DNA of 33,327 nt from Candidatus Cloacimonadota bacterium (GCA_029565535.1 JAKQNZ010000096.1:1-33327), one strand, 5' to 3'; shown: positions 1 to 10,141, counted from the first letter of the stretch. The notes: generated by a model not told the origin, from the sequence alone. Made by a program: numbers and translations.

Positions 1-39
1 TGTTGCCTTAATCTATTTTTTTTTACCATAAAATAAAAA

Positions 40-115
40 TGGTGGGCGCTAAGGGACTCGAACCCCCGACCACATGCGTGTAAAGCATGTGCTCTCCCAG
101 CTGAGCTAAGCGCCC
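40..115 (-). tRNA. tRNA-Val (anticodon TAC), CCA encoded
   Basis: Reverse complement GGGCGCTTAGCTCAGCTGGGAGAGC...CATGC-TTTACAC-GCATG...GGTTCGAGTCCC...AGCGCCCACCA folds as a cloverleaf with anticodon TAC. Confidence 0.96.
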
Positions 116-127
116 ACAAATATTCTG

Positions 128-205
<78 letters not shown>

Positions 206-384
206 CAGATGAAAACAAAAACTTTCAATGGGGCTTTTCTGTCAACTACTTTCGCTGGTATCAGAATCAAGGAGCCTATCCTTATGAGAACGAGGCAACC
301 TGGAAGCATAATTAGTTTGACAAATTTGCCTGATCACGAGTAGTTGAAAGCTGGTAAATAAAAAACTAAAGAGCAAGCGAGATA

Positions 385-774
385 ATGGTAAATACCTTTT
401 TGAGAGATCTTCCCTTTGTTCTGCTGGGGGGCGCACTAGGCAGCGCTTTGAGGTACTTTGTAAGCGTCCTTACTATTTATGACACCAGTAGTCCATTGCC
501 ATATAAAACTTTGATTGTAAATGTGATAGGGTGTTTCTTAGCTGGTTTTGTAGCAATGTATTTTGAGCATCATTCTCGCTTCAACCATATCAGGTTGTTC
601 CTGCTTATTGGGTTTATTGGAGCTTTTACCACCTTTTCCACGTTTTCCTTGGAAACTGTTAAGTTATATCAAGCGGGGCACCTCAGAACTGCGCTGTGGA
701 ACATTGTGCTTTCCACCTTATCTTGCCTGGTATCAGTGTTAGCCGGTTTCTGGCTGGGGTTCCGGATTCGCTGA
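385..774 (+). CDS. crcB: CrcB/Fluc-family fluoride channel
   Basis: 129 aa; GGALGSALRY, TLIVNVIGCF and GFIGAFTTFSTFSLE motifs; four hydrophobic segments. Confidence 0.93.
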   Translation: MVNTFLRDLPFVLLGGALGSALRYFVSVLTIYDTSSPLPYKTLIVNVIGCFLAGFVAMYFEHHSRFNHIRLFLLIGFIGAFTTFSTFSLETVKLYQAGHLRTALWNIVLSTLSCLVSVLAGFWLGFRIR

Positions 775-888
775 TCTGCAACCAAGCTAATATCAACAAG
801 ATGCACAATTCTAGCACAGGAATTTGCACTTTCCGCTTGACAAAAATCATGCCATTCAAACTAATGCTCCTGACAATGTGAACTTAAT

Positions 889-964
889 GGGGCATTAGCT
901 CAGCTGGGAGAGCGCATGACTGGCAGTCATGAGGTCAACGGTTCGATCCCGTTATGCTCCACCA
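889..964 (+). tRNA. tRNA-Ala (anticodon GGC), CCA encoded
   Basis: GGGGCATTAGCTCAGCTGGGAGAGCGCATGA-CTGGCAG-TCATGAGGTCAACGGTTCGATCCCGTTATGCTCCACCA; anticodon GGC and the G3:U70 pair of alanine tRNAs. Confidence 0.96.
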
Positions 965-971
965 TTATAGA

Positions 972-999
972 CCCCTTCACCGGAGTTCCGGTGAAGGGG
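972..999 (+). terminator. Perfect 12-bp hairpin after tRNA-Ala, possible terminator
   Basis: CCCCTTCACCGG-agtt-CCGGTGAAGGGG; no strong T-run follows. Confidence 0.55.
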
Positions 1000-1037
1000 A
1001 TAATCATTTAAGCACAGAAATTTCGAGGTAATTACCC

Positions 1038-2930
1038 ATGAAAGCAGCAACTCAGGGACTTGTTAACCAGATAATTGAACAGGCCAATCAAGCCCGTAGA
1101 GCCATATTAACCATGACGACCCTTTCCGCTTCCGGCCATCCCGGCGGTTCGATGTCCTCAATAGATATTCTGATCAGTTTGTATCATCTGATACATCACG
1201 ACCCCCAGAATCCGCAACTGGTGGACCGTGACAGAGTTGTGATCAGCAATGGCCATATTTCTCCGGCAGTATACGCCACCCTTGGCCTGATGGGCTACTT
1301 CGATCTGGATGAGGCAATTTCCCAGTTCCGCTTATCCGGCTCGATCTTCGAAGGCCATATAGAACGTGAGGTTCCAGGCGTGGAATGGAGCACCGGAAAT
1401 CTGGGTCAGGGTCTCTCGGCAGCATCTGGCATGGCTTTGGCGTCCAGAATAAACCAAACACCCTACCAGGTTTACGTTCTGATGGGCGATGGGGAACAGC
1501 AGAAGGGCCAGCTAAGCGAAGCCCGGAGATTTGCTGCAAAATTTAAGCTGAGCAATCTGACCGCTATCGTGGATTATAACCAATTGCAGATAAGCGGTTC
1601 CATCCATGAGGTGATGCCGCAAAACATCAGGAAGAGCTGGGAAGCCGATGGTTGGCAGGTGCTCGAAGTAAACGGACACGATATTCCGCTGATCCTGTCG
1701 GCCTTTCAAAACGCGCATGGCTTTGACCAGCCAACCATGATCCTGGCTCATACTGTGATGGGCAAAGGAGTGGACTTCATGGAAAATAAGGCTAAGTTTC
1801 ATGGCTCTACGTTGGATGAAGCTCAATTAGACGAAGCCCTGAAACAGCTAAAAATGCCCAATGATCTGAAGAAATACCGCAGGTCGCGTGGTGAATTCAA
1901 GCCAGGAATCGAACCCAAACCGAGTTTTGGTTTGAATCCCGATTTTACCTGTGGCAAACCGATCCTATATGAAGCTGAAAATGACTGCCGCAGTGCCTGG
2001 GGTAAGGCGATTGCAGATCTGGGAAAGATCAATACCAATGCCAAAACCCCTTTGGTTGTAGTGGATTGCGATTTGGCTGCCAGTGTGAAAACAGGTGATT
2101 TTGCCGAGGCGCTGCCCGAACGATTCATCCAATGCGGGATAATGGAACAGCATGCGGCCGTAATGAGTGGAGCTCTCTCCACTTGCGGGATTCAGACTTT
2201 CTGGAGCGATTTTGGCATGTTTGGTCTTGCGGAAGTTTATAATGCGCAGAGGCTAAACGATATTAATCACACCAACCTGAAAACCGTTGTTACCCACGTA
2301 GGAATCGATGTGGGTGAGGACGGCAAGACGCATCAAAGCATCGACTACATCTCTCTGGCGCGAAACCTGTTCGGATTCAAGGTGATTTGTCCTGCCGACT
2401 CCAATCACACAGATAGAATAATCCGTTGGCTGGTTAATAAACCAGGCAACTACCTGGTAACTATGGGACGTTCCAAGCTTCCGGTAATCCGCAGTTTTGA
2501 TGGGGCTTTATATTATGGCGCGGACTATTGCTTCGATTATGGCCGGGCAGATATTCTGCGCGATGGGAATCATGGCAGTATGCTGGTATGCGGAACTCCT
2601 ATCGGCCGCGCCTTGAAGGCTGTGGATACCCTGCGTGAAGAAGGGATATTTATTGAGTTGATCTACATCTCTTCTCCTCTGCAGATAGATCCCGAGCTGA
2701 TCAGACGCGCAGCAACGAAAAAACTGATCTTCAGCGTGGAAGATCACTCCATAAAAGGCGGACTCGGCACCACAGTCGCAGAAAACCTTGTGGAACAAGA
2801 GCTGCAAGCCAGGCTGGTAAAGCTGGGAATCCGTGAATATCCCATGTCTGGCTCATCTACCGACCTTTATAAATGGGCGCAGATGGACACGATCTCGATT
2901 GTCAAAACCATTAAAAAGCAACTGGGCTAG
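1038..2930 (+). CDS. tkt: Transketolase
   Basis: 630 aa; GHPGGSMSSIDIL, GDGEQQKGQ...N TPP-binding motif, pyrimidine-binding and C-terminal domains present. Confidence 0.93.
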   Translation: MKAATQGLVNQIIEQANQARRAILTMTTLSASGHPGGSMSSIDILISLYHLIHHDPQNPQLVDRDRVVISNGHISPAVYATLGLMGYFDLDEAISQFRLSGSIFEGHIEREVPGVEWSTGNLGQGLSAASGMALASRINQTPYQVYVLMGDGEQQKGQLSEARRFAAKFKLSNLTAIVDYNQLQISGSIHEVMPQNIRKSWEADGWQVLEVNGHDIPLILSAFQNAHGFDQPTMILAHTVMGKGVDFMENKAKFHGSTLDEAQLDEALKQLKMPNDLKKYRRSRGEFKPGIEPKPSFGLNPDFTCGKPILYEAENDCRSAWGKAIADLGKINTNAKTPLVVVDCDLAASVKTGDFAEALPERFIQCGIMEQHAAVMSGALSTCGIQTFWSDFGMFGLAEVYNAQRLNDINHTNLKTVVTHVGIDVGEDGKTHQSIDYISLARNLFGFKVICPADSNHTDRIIRWLVNKPGNYLVTMGRSKLPVIRSFDGALYYGADYCFDYGRADILRDGNHGSMLVCGTPIGRALKAVDTLREEGIFIELIYISSPLQIDPELIRRAATKKLIFSVEDHSIKGGLGTTVAENLVEQELQARLVKLGIREYPMSGSSTDLYKWAQMDTISIVKTIKKQLG

Positions 2931-2962
2931 ATCGCTAGCAAGATCTGGCAAGGAGATTAGGC

Positions 2963-3817
2963 ATGATAAGAAAGATAAAAAGCATCAGGAATGCCGAAGC
3001 AACTCTGGAGGGAGCGGGTGTATATCTGAAGCGCGCCTTTGGATACTACCAGCAACCTGAATATGATCCCTTTTTAATGTTGGATGACTTTCGCAACGAC
3101 GATCCGGACAAATATTTGCCTGGTTTTCCCTGGCATCCGCACCGGGGAATCGAAACCATTACCTATATGCTGGAAGGGGCCGCCGAGCACGGTGATAGCC
3201 TTGGCAATCATGGCGTGATTCACAAAGGCGAAGTGCAATGGATGACGGCAGGCAGCGGGATAATCCATCAGGAAATGCCCAAACCCAATAAAAAGGGACG
3301 GATGTATGGCTTTCAGCTCTGGACAAATCTGCCAGCGAAAGAAAAAATGTGCAAACCGCGTTATCGCGACCTGCGCGCCAAAGATTTGCCAGTGGTACGC
3401 ACTCCCGAAGGGGCATCTGTAAAGATAATCAGTGGGGAGTTTAATGGAGTGAGGGGTCCCGTAGAGGATATATTTGTTCAACCACACTACTATGACGTAA
3501 GGCTTTCCGAGAAATCCAACCTTAGCCTGCCTACCGCCCCAGGCTTCACATGCTTTATCTATGTTTACTCTGGAACATGTTTCACCTCAGATACAAAGCT
3601 AGGAAACACCCAGCTTGTGCTGTTTGAGGATGGTGATAAGGTCGAGATTTCAACCCAGGACACGGAATGCAGTTTCCTCTTTCTTTGCGGCAAACCGCTG
3701 GGAGAGCCCGTTGCCTGGCGCGGGCCGATTGTGATGAATACCAGAGAAGAGATCAGGCTGGCTTTTCAGGAACTGGAGCAGGGAAATTTTATAAAAGACA
3801 GAGTGCAAAGCAAGTAA
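2963..3817 (+). CDS. Pirin family protein
   Basis: 284 aa; FPWHPHRGIETITYMLEG, HGDSLGN, TAGSGIIHQEMP pirin signatures. Confidence 0.93.
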   Translation: MIRKIKSIRNAEATLEGAGVYLKRAFGYYQQPEYDPFLMLDDFRNDDPDKYLPGFPWHPHRGIETITYMLEGAAEHGDSLGNHGVIHKGEVQWMTAGSGIIHQEMPKPNKKGRMYGFQLWTNLPAKEKMCKPRYRDLRAKDLPVVRTPEGASVKIISGEFNGVRGPVEDIFVQPHYYDVRLSEKSNLSLPTAPGFTCFIYVYSGTCFTSDTKLGNTQLVLFEDGDKVEISTQDTECSFLFLCGKPLGEPVAWRGPIVMNTREEIRLAFQELEQGNFIKDRVQSK

Positions 3818-3870
3818 TCACAGATCTCGATAGAAAAAGATTGACAAAATCCTAGCTTTGTATTTTCCAT

Positions 3871-3882
3871 CTTAGCGCTAAG
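3871..3882. promoter_or_regulatory. Perfect 12-bp palindrome CTTAGCGCTAAG upstream of the caspase-like gene
   Basis: Self-complementary 12-mer between a TTGACA-like box (3841-3846) and the RBS GAGGAGG. Confidence 0.35.
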
Positions 3883-3899
3883 TAAAAGAGGAGGATACA

Positions 3900-5756
3900 A
3901 TGAAAAAGCTGTTAGTTGTTTCGTTGATCTTGGCAATGTTCGGTATGGCTTTCGGAGCACGTAAAGCGCTAGTGATAGGGAATGCGCGATATGCTGAAAA
4001 ACCCTTGAAAAACCCTGTAAATGATGCAGAATTGATGCGTCAAACTTTGGCAAAACTGGATTTTTCCGTAGTTAAGCTTATCGACGTGAACCGTCAGGCT
4101 TTTGACAAGGCCGTAAGGGAATTTGCGGCCAAACTCGAAGAAGAAGATGAGGTTGTTTTTTACTACAGCGGGCACGGCGTACAGGTAGATGGAACGAATT
4201 ATCTGCTACCAATAAACGAGCAGATCGAGGATGAAGACGACGTGGTGGATAAGGCCCTGCGCTTGGATTGGATTACCTCAAAGCTCAGTTCCACTGCCAT
4301 CACAATGGTATTTCTCGATGCCTGCAGGGACAATCCTTATGCGCAATATCGCTCAAATCAGAAAGGCCTTGCCATGGCCGGAGCCACTGGAAACAATATG
4401 TTTATGATGTATTCCACAGAGGCTGGCGCGGTGGCCAACGACGGCAAAGGCCCAAACAGCGATTTCACAAGCAGTCTAACCACTCAGATGCTCACTCCGG
4501 GACTAAGTTTGGACGATATCTCCACAAAGGTTACCGCTGATGTAAGAGAAAGCAGCAATGATTCCCAACGTCCCTGGAAGATCGGATCGCTGAGCTTCAA
4601 GTATTACTTCTTAGAGCCTGATGATATGCGTGACAGCAGTTACCCCGCTTACCAGGAGAATGGAAGAGGGCGCATTTCAAGCACTGTGGAAGAAAGAATG
4701 CGGCGCAAGGGCACGGTAAGCGACGTCTACAACCCCTCTGCCAGTAAATATCTCACATTACATAGCGCAAATGAGATAATAATTGAGGACTTGGACGATA
4801 ATGATTTCACAAGAGGGCAATTCGTATCCCGCAACACCTTTGGGATGAAGATTCCTTATCTGGGTGTCGAGTGCTTTTATAACACAGTAAAGAGCTGGCA
4901 GAACGCCGATCTGGGAACCGGAAACCAGAGTTCCCAGGTTGGAGCTGGAGCAGGCATGCCCGACCCGGAAAAGCTTAGGCTTTTTGCCTACCTTCTGCAA
5001 AACAATCTAAGTGCCTACTATCCATACGAGAATTTCCTGGGAGTTAAAGGGCAGCTTATCAAACGAGTTTTAACAGGCAAGCAGTTCTCTGAGCTGGGCT
5101 GTGAAATCGAGTATAACCAAGTGCCCGATACCTTTGATTATACTGATGAACTGCCTATGGCTCAATACTTTGACCGTAGTGCACTGAACTGGACCCCCAA
5201 TCTGCGGGTTAATGCGTATTTGTTTGCCTCCACAGTTAAGAACAGGTATCTGGAGGCCAATAATTTCCGCGGACTTGGTCCTGCCAATAGCCCCCTCTTG
5301 CTGGCAAATCAGCAAGCCTCAGCGCTTATTGGCCGCCTCAGGATCGAAGATCGGAAAACGAGCCTGGCAAACTATCGGGACATCGCGGCAGAATTTTTGC
5401 TCCCCTTGAACTTTGGAAAGGTTGTGGGTATGGATTTTGGTTATAATTGGATGCGCAGGGACGATTGGGACACAGAGGAGCAGACCAGCAGTTCAAACTT
5501 AAATGGCGGGCTGCGCATTACCTTTTTACCCATGGAAAATTTCCGCCTGATCGGAAGCGCTGAATACAACAGATTAAACCAGGATACAGCCAGAGAAGAC
5601 CTTTTTGTGGCAGGGCATATAGTCCTGAAGTTTACTCATCATCTGGCAGCCATGGCTAGCTTCAAATACGATTTTCTCTGGAATCGGGATCTGGGTTTCA
5701 CTGAGCTTGATCCGGAAGGATTCATCTTCGGAAGCACCCTCGCCATAAGATTGTAG
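3900..5756 (+). CDS. Secreted caspase family (peptidase C14-like) protein with C-terminal beta-rich/barrel-like region
   Basis: 618 aa; N-terminal signal sequence; FYYSGHGVQVDGTNYLLP (catalytic His) and MVFLDACRDNPY (catalytic Cys); C-terminal ~150 aa with amphipathic strands ending ...FGSTLAIRL. Confidence 0.88.
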   Translation: MKKLLVVSLILAMFGMAFGARKALVIGNARYAEKPLKNPVNDAELMRQTLAKLDFSVVKLIDVNRQAFDKAVREFAAKLEEEDEVVFYYSGHGVQVDGTNYLLPINEQIEDEDDVVDKALRLDWITSKLSSTAITMVFLDACRDNPYAQYRSNQKGLAMAGATGNNMFMMYSTEAGAVANDGKGPNSDFTSSLTTQMLTPGLSLDDISTKVTADVRESSNDSQRPWKIGSLSFKYYFLEPDDMRDSSYPAYQENGRGRISSTVEERMRRKGTVSDVYNPSASKYLTLHSANEIIIEDLDDNDFTRGQFVSRNTFGMKIPYLGVECFYNTVKSWQNADLGTGNQSSQVGAGAGMPDPEKLRLFAYLLQNNLSAYYPYENFLGVKGQLIKRVLTGKQFSELGCEIEYNQVPDTFDYTDELPMAQYFDRSALNWTPNLRVNAYLFASTVKNRYLEANNFRGLGPANSPLLLANQQASALIGRLRIEDRKTSLANYRDIAAEFLLPLNFGKVVGMDFGYNWMRRDDWDTEEQTSSSNLNGGLRITFLPMENFRLIGSAEYNRLNQDTAREDLFVAGHIVLKFTHHLAAMASFKYDFLWNRDLGFTELDPEGFIFGSTLAIRL

Positions 5757-5820
5757 TTGACTCAAAGCCGCAGCAATTTTATTTTGGCCCGAAGAATAAA
5801 TCCAATGGAGATCAGGCCAG

Positions 5821-6204
5821 ATGAAAGTGCTAAAAACGTTTCCAGACAAGTGCATAGCTTGCCATGCCTGCGAAAGCGCTTGTTCCAAATTATATTTCAA
5901 AGAGGATAATCAAGCCAAATCCTGTATCGTTATCTCAGACGAGACACACCCTGTCGACATGAATGTGTGCAATCAATGCGGAACCTGCGTAGCCGCCTGT
6001 CCCACCCTGGCGCTATCAATCAATAACCAAGGTGTGATAATGCTTAATAAAAACCTCTGCATTGGATGCCTAATGTGCGTGGCAGTATGCCCGACCGAAT
6101 CCATGCGAACTTATCTGGGCAATCAAAACCCCTTCAAATGCATCGCTTGCGGAGTCTGCGTGAAAAGCTGTCCGGCCGAAGCAATCAAAATAGTAACTGA
6201 GTAA
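5821..6204 (+). CDS. 4Fe-4S ferredoxin with four cluster motifs
   Basis: 127 aa; CIACHACESAC, CNQCGTCVAACP, CIGCLMCVAVCP, CIACGVCVKSCP. Confidence 0.9.
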   Translation: MKVLKTFPDKCIACHACESACSKLYFKEDNQAKSCIVISDETHPVDMNVCNQCGTCVAACPTLALSINNQGVIMLNKNLCIGCLMCVAVCPTESMRTYLGNQNPFKCIACGVCVKSCPAEAIKIVTE

Positions 6205-6214
6205 GGAGAGCAGA

Positions 6215-8347
6215 ATGGAACGCAAGGTTTTAGCTGAATTCAAGTACGATCTGGCACCAGTGGTGCAAGGATACAATAAACGCACTTTATACGTGAACGT
6301 GGGGACAAAGGTAATTGCTGCCAAGCCAGTTAGCGACATGATGATAGATAAATTCGTTGGTGGCAAAGGTTTTGACCTCTACCTAATGTGGCAGGGTGTG
6401 AAAGACAGCACTAAGTGGAACGACCCCGAAAACGAAATTTGCATTTCTTTTGGCCCCTTATGCGGAAATACAAGCTATCCCGGTAGCGGGAAGTCCATTG
6501 TTACAACTATCTCTCCCCTTACCGGGATTCCAGTCGATTGCAATGTGGGTGGGCATTTTGGTCCCTACACAAAATTTTCGGGTTGGGATGCTCTGGAAAT
6601 CCAGGGCAAAGCTGATGAAGAGGTAATAGTCTTTATCGACGGAGACAAGGGCTTGGTTCAGATCATGACCGCTCCAGACAAGGAGATAAACAGCCACATC
6701 CTGGCGGAAGAGCTGGTTAAGGAATTTGCCGACAGTCCTGATAAACTGCAGTATGTATCTGTGGTATCCACGGGGGAAGCAGCGGATCATGTGCTGATCA
6801 CTTGTCTGAATTTTTCTTTTTGGGACAAACGCCGCAAGGTAGCTCGCCTCAAACAGGCGGGGAGAGGTGGCACAGGTTCGGTTTTTCGCGATAAGAAGAT
6901 CAAAGCTCTGGTAGTAAAATACAGCGGGTTAAAATCTGATACCAACCACCCTGTAGACCTTCCCACGCTTCAGAAAACAGGCCTGAAGCTGCACCGCGAG
7001 ATTGAAGCAGGAGACGATTCCCAATGCCGCATGCACCAGGTGGGAACCGCACACCTGATGGAGATTATGAACGATTACGATCTTTTACCCATCCGTAATT
7101 TCAAGTATGGCCAGATGCCAGAAGCGATTGGTCTGCATTCAAAGGAGTTTACCGCCCTCTTCACTCAGGGTATGGTAGATGGCTGTTGGTATGGCTGTTC
7201 ACTATCCTGCTGCAAAGCGGTGGACAACTTCAAACCCCGCACCGGCCCATACAAAGGTCAGCCGGTTTGCGTGGACGGTCCGGAATATGAAACTGCAGCT
7301 GGCTGTGGAAGTAATATTGGCATTTTCGACCCTAAAGATGTGGTGGAAATCAATTTCTATTGCGACACCTACGGAGTGGATACTATTTCCTTTGGCACGA
7401 GCACTGCTTTTGCCATGGAATGCTATGAAAACGGTATTCTGAACCAAGAACGAACCGGCGGGCTCGATCTAAGCTGGGGAAATGCCGATGCAGCCCTGGA
7501 GCTTTTACACCAGATGGCTCGCGGAGAAGGCTTCGGGGTCACAGTGGGTAAGGGTGTACGTGCCATGAAGAAAATTTTTGCCGAGCAATATGGCGCGGAT
7601 CCAGATTTCCTGCAAGATATCGGTATGGAAGCCAAAGGCCTGGAATATTCTCAGTATATGAGCAAGGAATCTCTGGCTCAGCAAGGCGGCTACACCCTGG
7701 CTCTAAAAGGCCCCCAACACGACGAAGCCTGGTTGATTTTCATGGATATGGTGAACAACCACATTCCCACATTCAAAGACAAAGCCGAAGCTCTGCACTA
7801 TTTTCCGATGTTCAGAACCTGGTTTGGGCTGCAGGGATTATGCAAGCTTCCCTGGAATGACATCGAACCAGCAGATAATGCTCAAACTGATGAGCCAGCC
7901 AAGGTGCCTGAACACGTGCAGAATTATGTGGATATCTACAAGGCAATTACTGGGAAACCGATGGACAAGCATGAGCTCATCCGTCAGTCTGAAAGGGTTT
8001 ACAACTTTCAAAAGGTTTTTTGTATGCGCTTTGGCAAAGGTCGCAGAATCGACGATCTGCCTCCCTATAGGGCGGTTGGTCCGGTTACCGAAGAGGAATA
8101 CCTATCCCGCCAGGATCGCTACGACAAGCATCTGGTGGAAAAACTAGGCTTGAACCCTGAGGGGTTGACAACTGCCGAAAAAATGGCCAGACTGCGTGCC
8201 TATCGGGAAGACCAGTATCAGCAACTCGTAGATGCTGTATATGAACGCAAAGGCTGGACACCGGAAGGAGTGCCAACCGTAGATCACCTCCAGTCCATCG
8301 GCATGGATTTGCCAGAAGTTCTGGAAGTGGTAAAGCGCTACCTATAA
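6215..8347 (+). CDS. Aldehyde:ferredoxin oxidoreductase family protein
   Basis: 710 aa; GGKGFDLYLMW, GPLCGNTSYPGSGKSIVTTISPLTG, CWYGCSLSCCK cluster ligands, LQGLCKLPW C-terminal Cys region. Confidence 0.92.
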   Translation: MERKVLAEFKYDLAPVVQGYNKRTLYVNVGTKVIAAKPVSDMMIDKFVGGKGFDLYLMWQGVKDSTKWNDPENEICISFGPLCGNTSYPGSGKSIVTTISPLTGIPVDCNVGGHFGPYTKFSGWDALEIQGKADEEVIVFIDGDKGLVQIMTAPDKEINSHILAEELVKEFADSPDKLQYVSVVSTGEAADHVLITCLNFSFWDKRRKVARLKQAGRGGTGSVFRDKKIKALVVKYSGLKSDTNHPVDLPTLQKTGLKLHREIEAGDDSQCRMHQVGTAHLMEIMNDYDLLPIRNFKYGQMPEAIGLHSKEFTALFTQGMVDGCWYGCSLSCCKAVDNFKPRTGPYKGQPVCVDGPEYETAAGCGSNIGIFDPKDVVEINFYCDTYGVDTISFGTSTAFAMECYENGILNQERTGGLDLSWGNADAALELLHQMARGEGFGVTVGKGVRAMKKIFAEQYGADPDFLQDIGMEAKGLEYSQYMSKESLAQQGGYTLALKGPQHDEAWLIFMDMVNNHIPTFKDKAEALHYFPMFRTWFGLQGLCKLPWNDIEPADNAQTDEPAKVPEHVQNYVDIYKAITGKPMDKHELIRQSERVYNFQKVFCMRFGKGRRIDDLPPYRAVGPVTEEEYLSRQDRYDKHLVEKLGLNPEGLTTAEKMARLRAYREDQYQQLVDAVYERKGWTPEGVPTVDHLQSIGMDLPEVLEVVKRYL

Positions 8348-8374
8348 GCAAAAGTAACTGGCTAACCAATATTG

Positions 8375-8402
8375 AAAGGCGGATTGTTTTCCGCCTTTTT
8401 TT
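8375..8402 (+). terminator. Rho-independent terminator after the AOR gene
   Basis: AAAGGCGG-attgtttt-CCGCCTTT followed by TTTT. Confidence 0.88.
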
Positions 8403-8617
8403 GATAGAATCTGATGGTCCAGTTTGTAGATCGAAAGTATTTTTGGAATGATCTTCCGCATAATAACGGAATCGAAGATGAAAACCCCGAATTGCGGCAG
8501 CGACGGCAAGCCAAGGATAGTCAGTCACATTTTCTATGCCAAACAGGAGTATGTCAGCCAGGAGGTTCCTAGACTCTGTTAATCTTATCTCTCCAACCTC
8601 GGGATTTGCTTTACTAT

Positions 8618-9955
8618 TCAGCTTTCCAGGGCTGCGTAGAGAGCTTTAATATCTCTGATTTTTATAACCTTGGGTGAAGCCTTAATCTTGCTGTAGCCAG
8701 ATACATAAATCTTCTCATAGCCAAGCTTTTGAGCTTCTTTGATGCGACCTTCCAGTTGCGAAACTGGCCGAACTTCGCCATTCAACCCCACTTCCCCAAT
8801 GAACACGGTCTTGGGGGCCAGCGCTTTATCCTTCAGACTGGAAATCAGCGCTGCCAGGATGGCCAGATCAAGGCTGGGATCGGAACTACGAATTCCACCA
8901 GTCAGATTGACAAAAACATCGTTATTACGCAGATAAAGCGATAGGTTTTTTTCCAGGATGGCAAGCAGAATGGCCAGTTTCTTCTGTTCCAAACCAACCA
9001 CTACTCGCTGAGGGGTGCCGTAATTCGAAGATGTGGCCAGGGTTTGCACTTCCACGATGAAACTGCGGCTGCCTTCTGTGATGCAGCCTATGGAAGTGCC
9101 TGGCTGATGTTGGTCATGGCTCAGAAAGATGTTGTTTGGGTTGTCTACCTGAACCAAGCCAAGATTTGTCATCTCGAAAAGCCCTATCTCATTGGTAGAG
9201 CCGAAACGGTTTTTCACAGCCCGCAGAATCTTATATTGATTGCGCAACTCACCCTCAAAATATAGAACAGTATCCACCATGTGCTCCAATATTTTGGGCC
9301 CCGCTACAAAACCTTCCTTGGTCACATGCCCCACCATGAAAAGGGGAATGCCCGAAAGCTTGGAACAGCGCAACAATCTGTTTGCGCTTTCCCTCAGCTG
9401 AGCAATGCTCCCTGCCACAGATTCCAGAGTGCCTACGCTGACTGATTGAATAGAATCTACTATCGTCAGATCAGGATGATGGTCGGACATGGCATTAACT
9501 ATATGATCTGTGTCGTTGGTGCAAAGCAGATACACATTCTCGCTGGAAACCTGCAGTCTTTTACTTCTGAGACGAATCTGCTCAGCGCTTTCCTCTCCAG
9601 AGCAATAGAGAATTTTCTTATTCAGTGATCCTAGCCATTGGGAAAGCTGTAGCATCAGGGTAGATTTTCCGATACCTGGCTCTCCACCGATCAGGCTTAC
9701 CATGCCCTTGACAATTCCACCTCCCAGAACCAGATCAAACTCCCGGTTTCCGGTTGGTAATCTGTCTATCTCTCCATATTTTAAGTCGATTATTCTTTCA
9801 GGCACAACCCTATTATTAACTTCTCCATGTTTCACATTTTTTCCGGTGACTCTGGTGGATTCTCTCAGGGTGCCCCAAGAGCCGCAGGAAGGGCATTTCC
9901 CGCTCCATTTGGTAGTCTCGTGACCGCAGTCTGAGCAGAAGAAAATCGTGGCCAT
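8618..9955 (-). CDS. radA: DNA repair protein RadA (Sms)
   Basis: Start taken at MATIFFCSDCGHE rather than the longer ORF start. Zinc finger CSDCGHETTKWSGKCPSC, Walker A GEPGIGKST, KNRFG motif, Lon-like C-terminus. Confidence 0.96.
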   Translation of the reverse strand: MATIFFCSDCGHETTKWSGKCPSCGSWGTLRESTRVTGKNVKHGEVNNRVVPERIIDLKYGEIDRLPTGNREFDLVLGGGIVKGMVSLIGGEPGIGKSTLMLQLSQWLGSLNKKILYCSGEESAEQIRLRSKRLQVSSENVYLLCTNDTDHIVNAMSDHHPDLTIVDSIQSVSVGTLESVAGSIAQLRESANRLLRCSKLSGIPLFMVGHVTKEGFVAGPKILEHMVDTVLYFEGELRNQYKILRAVKNRFGSTNEIGLFEMTNLGLVQVDNPNNIFLSHDQHQPGTSIGCITEGSRSFIVEVQTLATSSNYGTPQRVVVGLEQKKLAILLAILEKNLSLYLRNNDVFVNLTGGIRSSDPSLDLAILAALISSLKDKALAPKTVFIGEVGLNGEVRPVSQLEGRIKEAQKLGYEKIYVSGYSKIKASPKVIKIRDIKALYAALES

Positions 9956-10112
9956 TATAGCCCCCATGTTGCTTTTTTTCAACAATATTAGAGTCGTGAT
10001 TTGTGGCAAGGAAAATCTCTAATATGCCGTCAAGTCTTTCTGAATAAGGGTTTAGTTCTCAATGAAAGTATTGTGTGATACAAAAGCAATCTCGTAAGAT
10101 GAAAAAATAGTT

Positions 10113-10141
10113 TTTGCGCCCAGGAAAATTTGCGCTATAAT
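10113..10141 (+). promoter_or_regulatory. Putative promoter with TATAAT -10 and two direct TTTGCGC repeats
   Basis: TTTGCGC at 10113-10119 and 10129-10135; TATAAT at 10136-10141; followed by AGAGGTG and ATG at 10161. Confidence 0.5.

Noticed and set aside
206-384. Possible fluoride (crcB-motif) riboswitch upstream of crcB
   Set aside because: Looked for a recognisable crcB-motif core upstream of the gene and saw none by eye.
8403-8617. Open minus-strand stretch (...TESRNLLADILLFGIENVTDYPWLAVAAAIRGFHLRFRYYAEDHSK...) between the AOR terminator and radA
   Set aside because: The NVTDYPW string faintly recalls Y1 transposase text, but there is no start with an RBS, no catalytic motif, and the ORF continues antisense into AOR.
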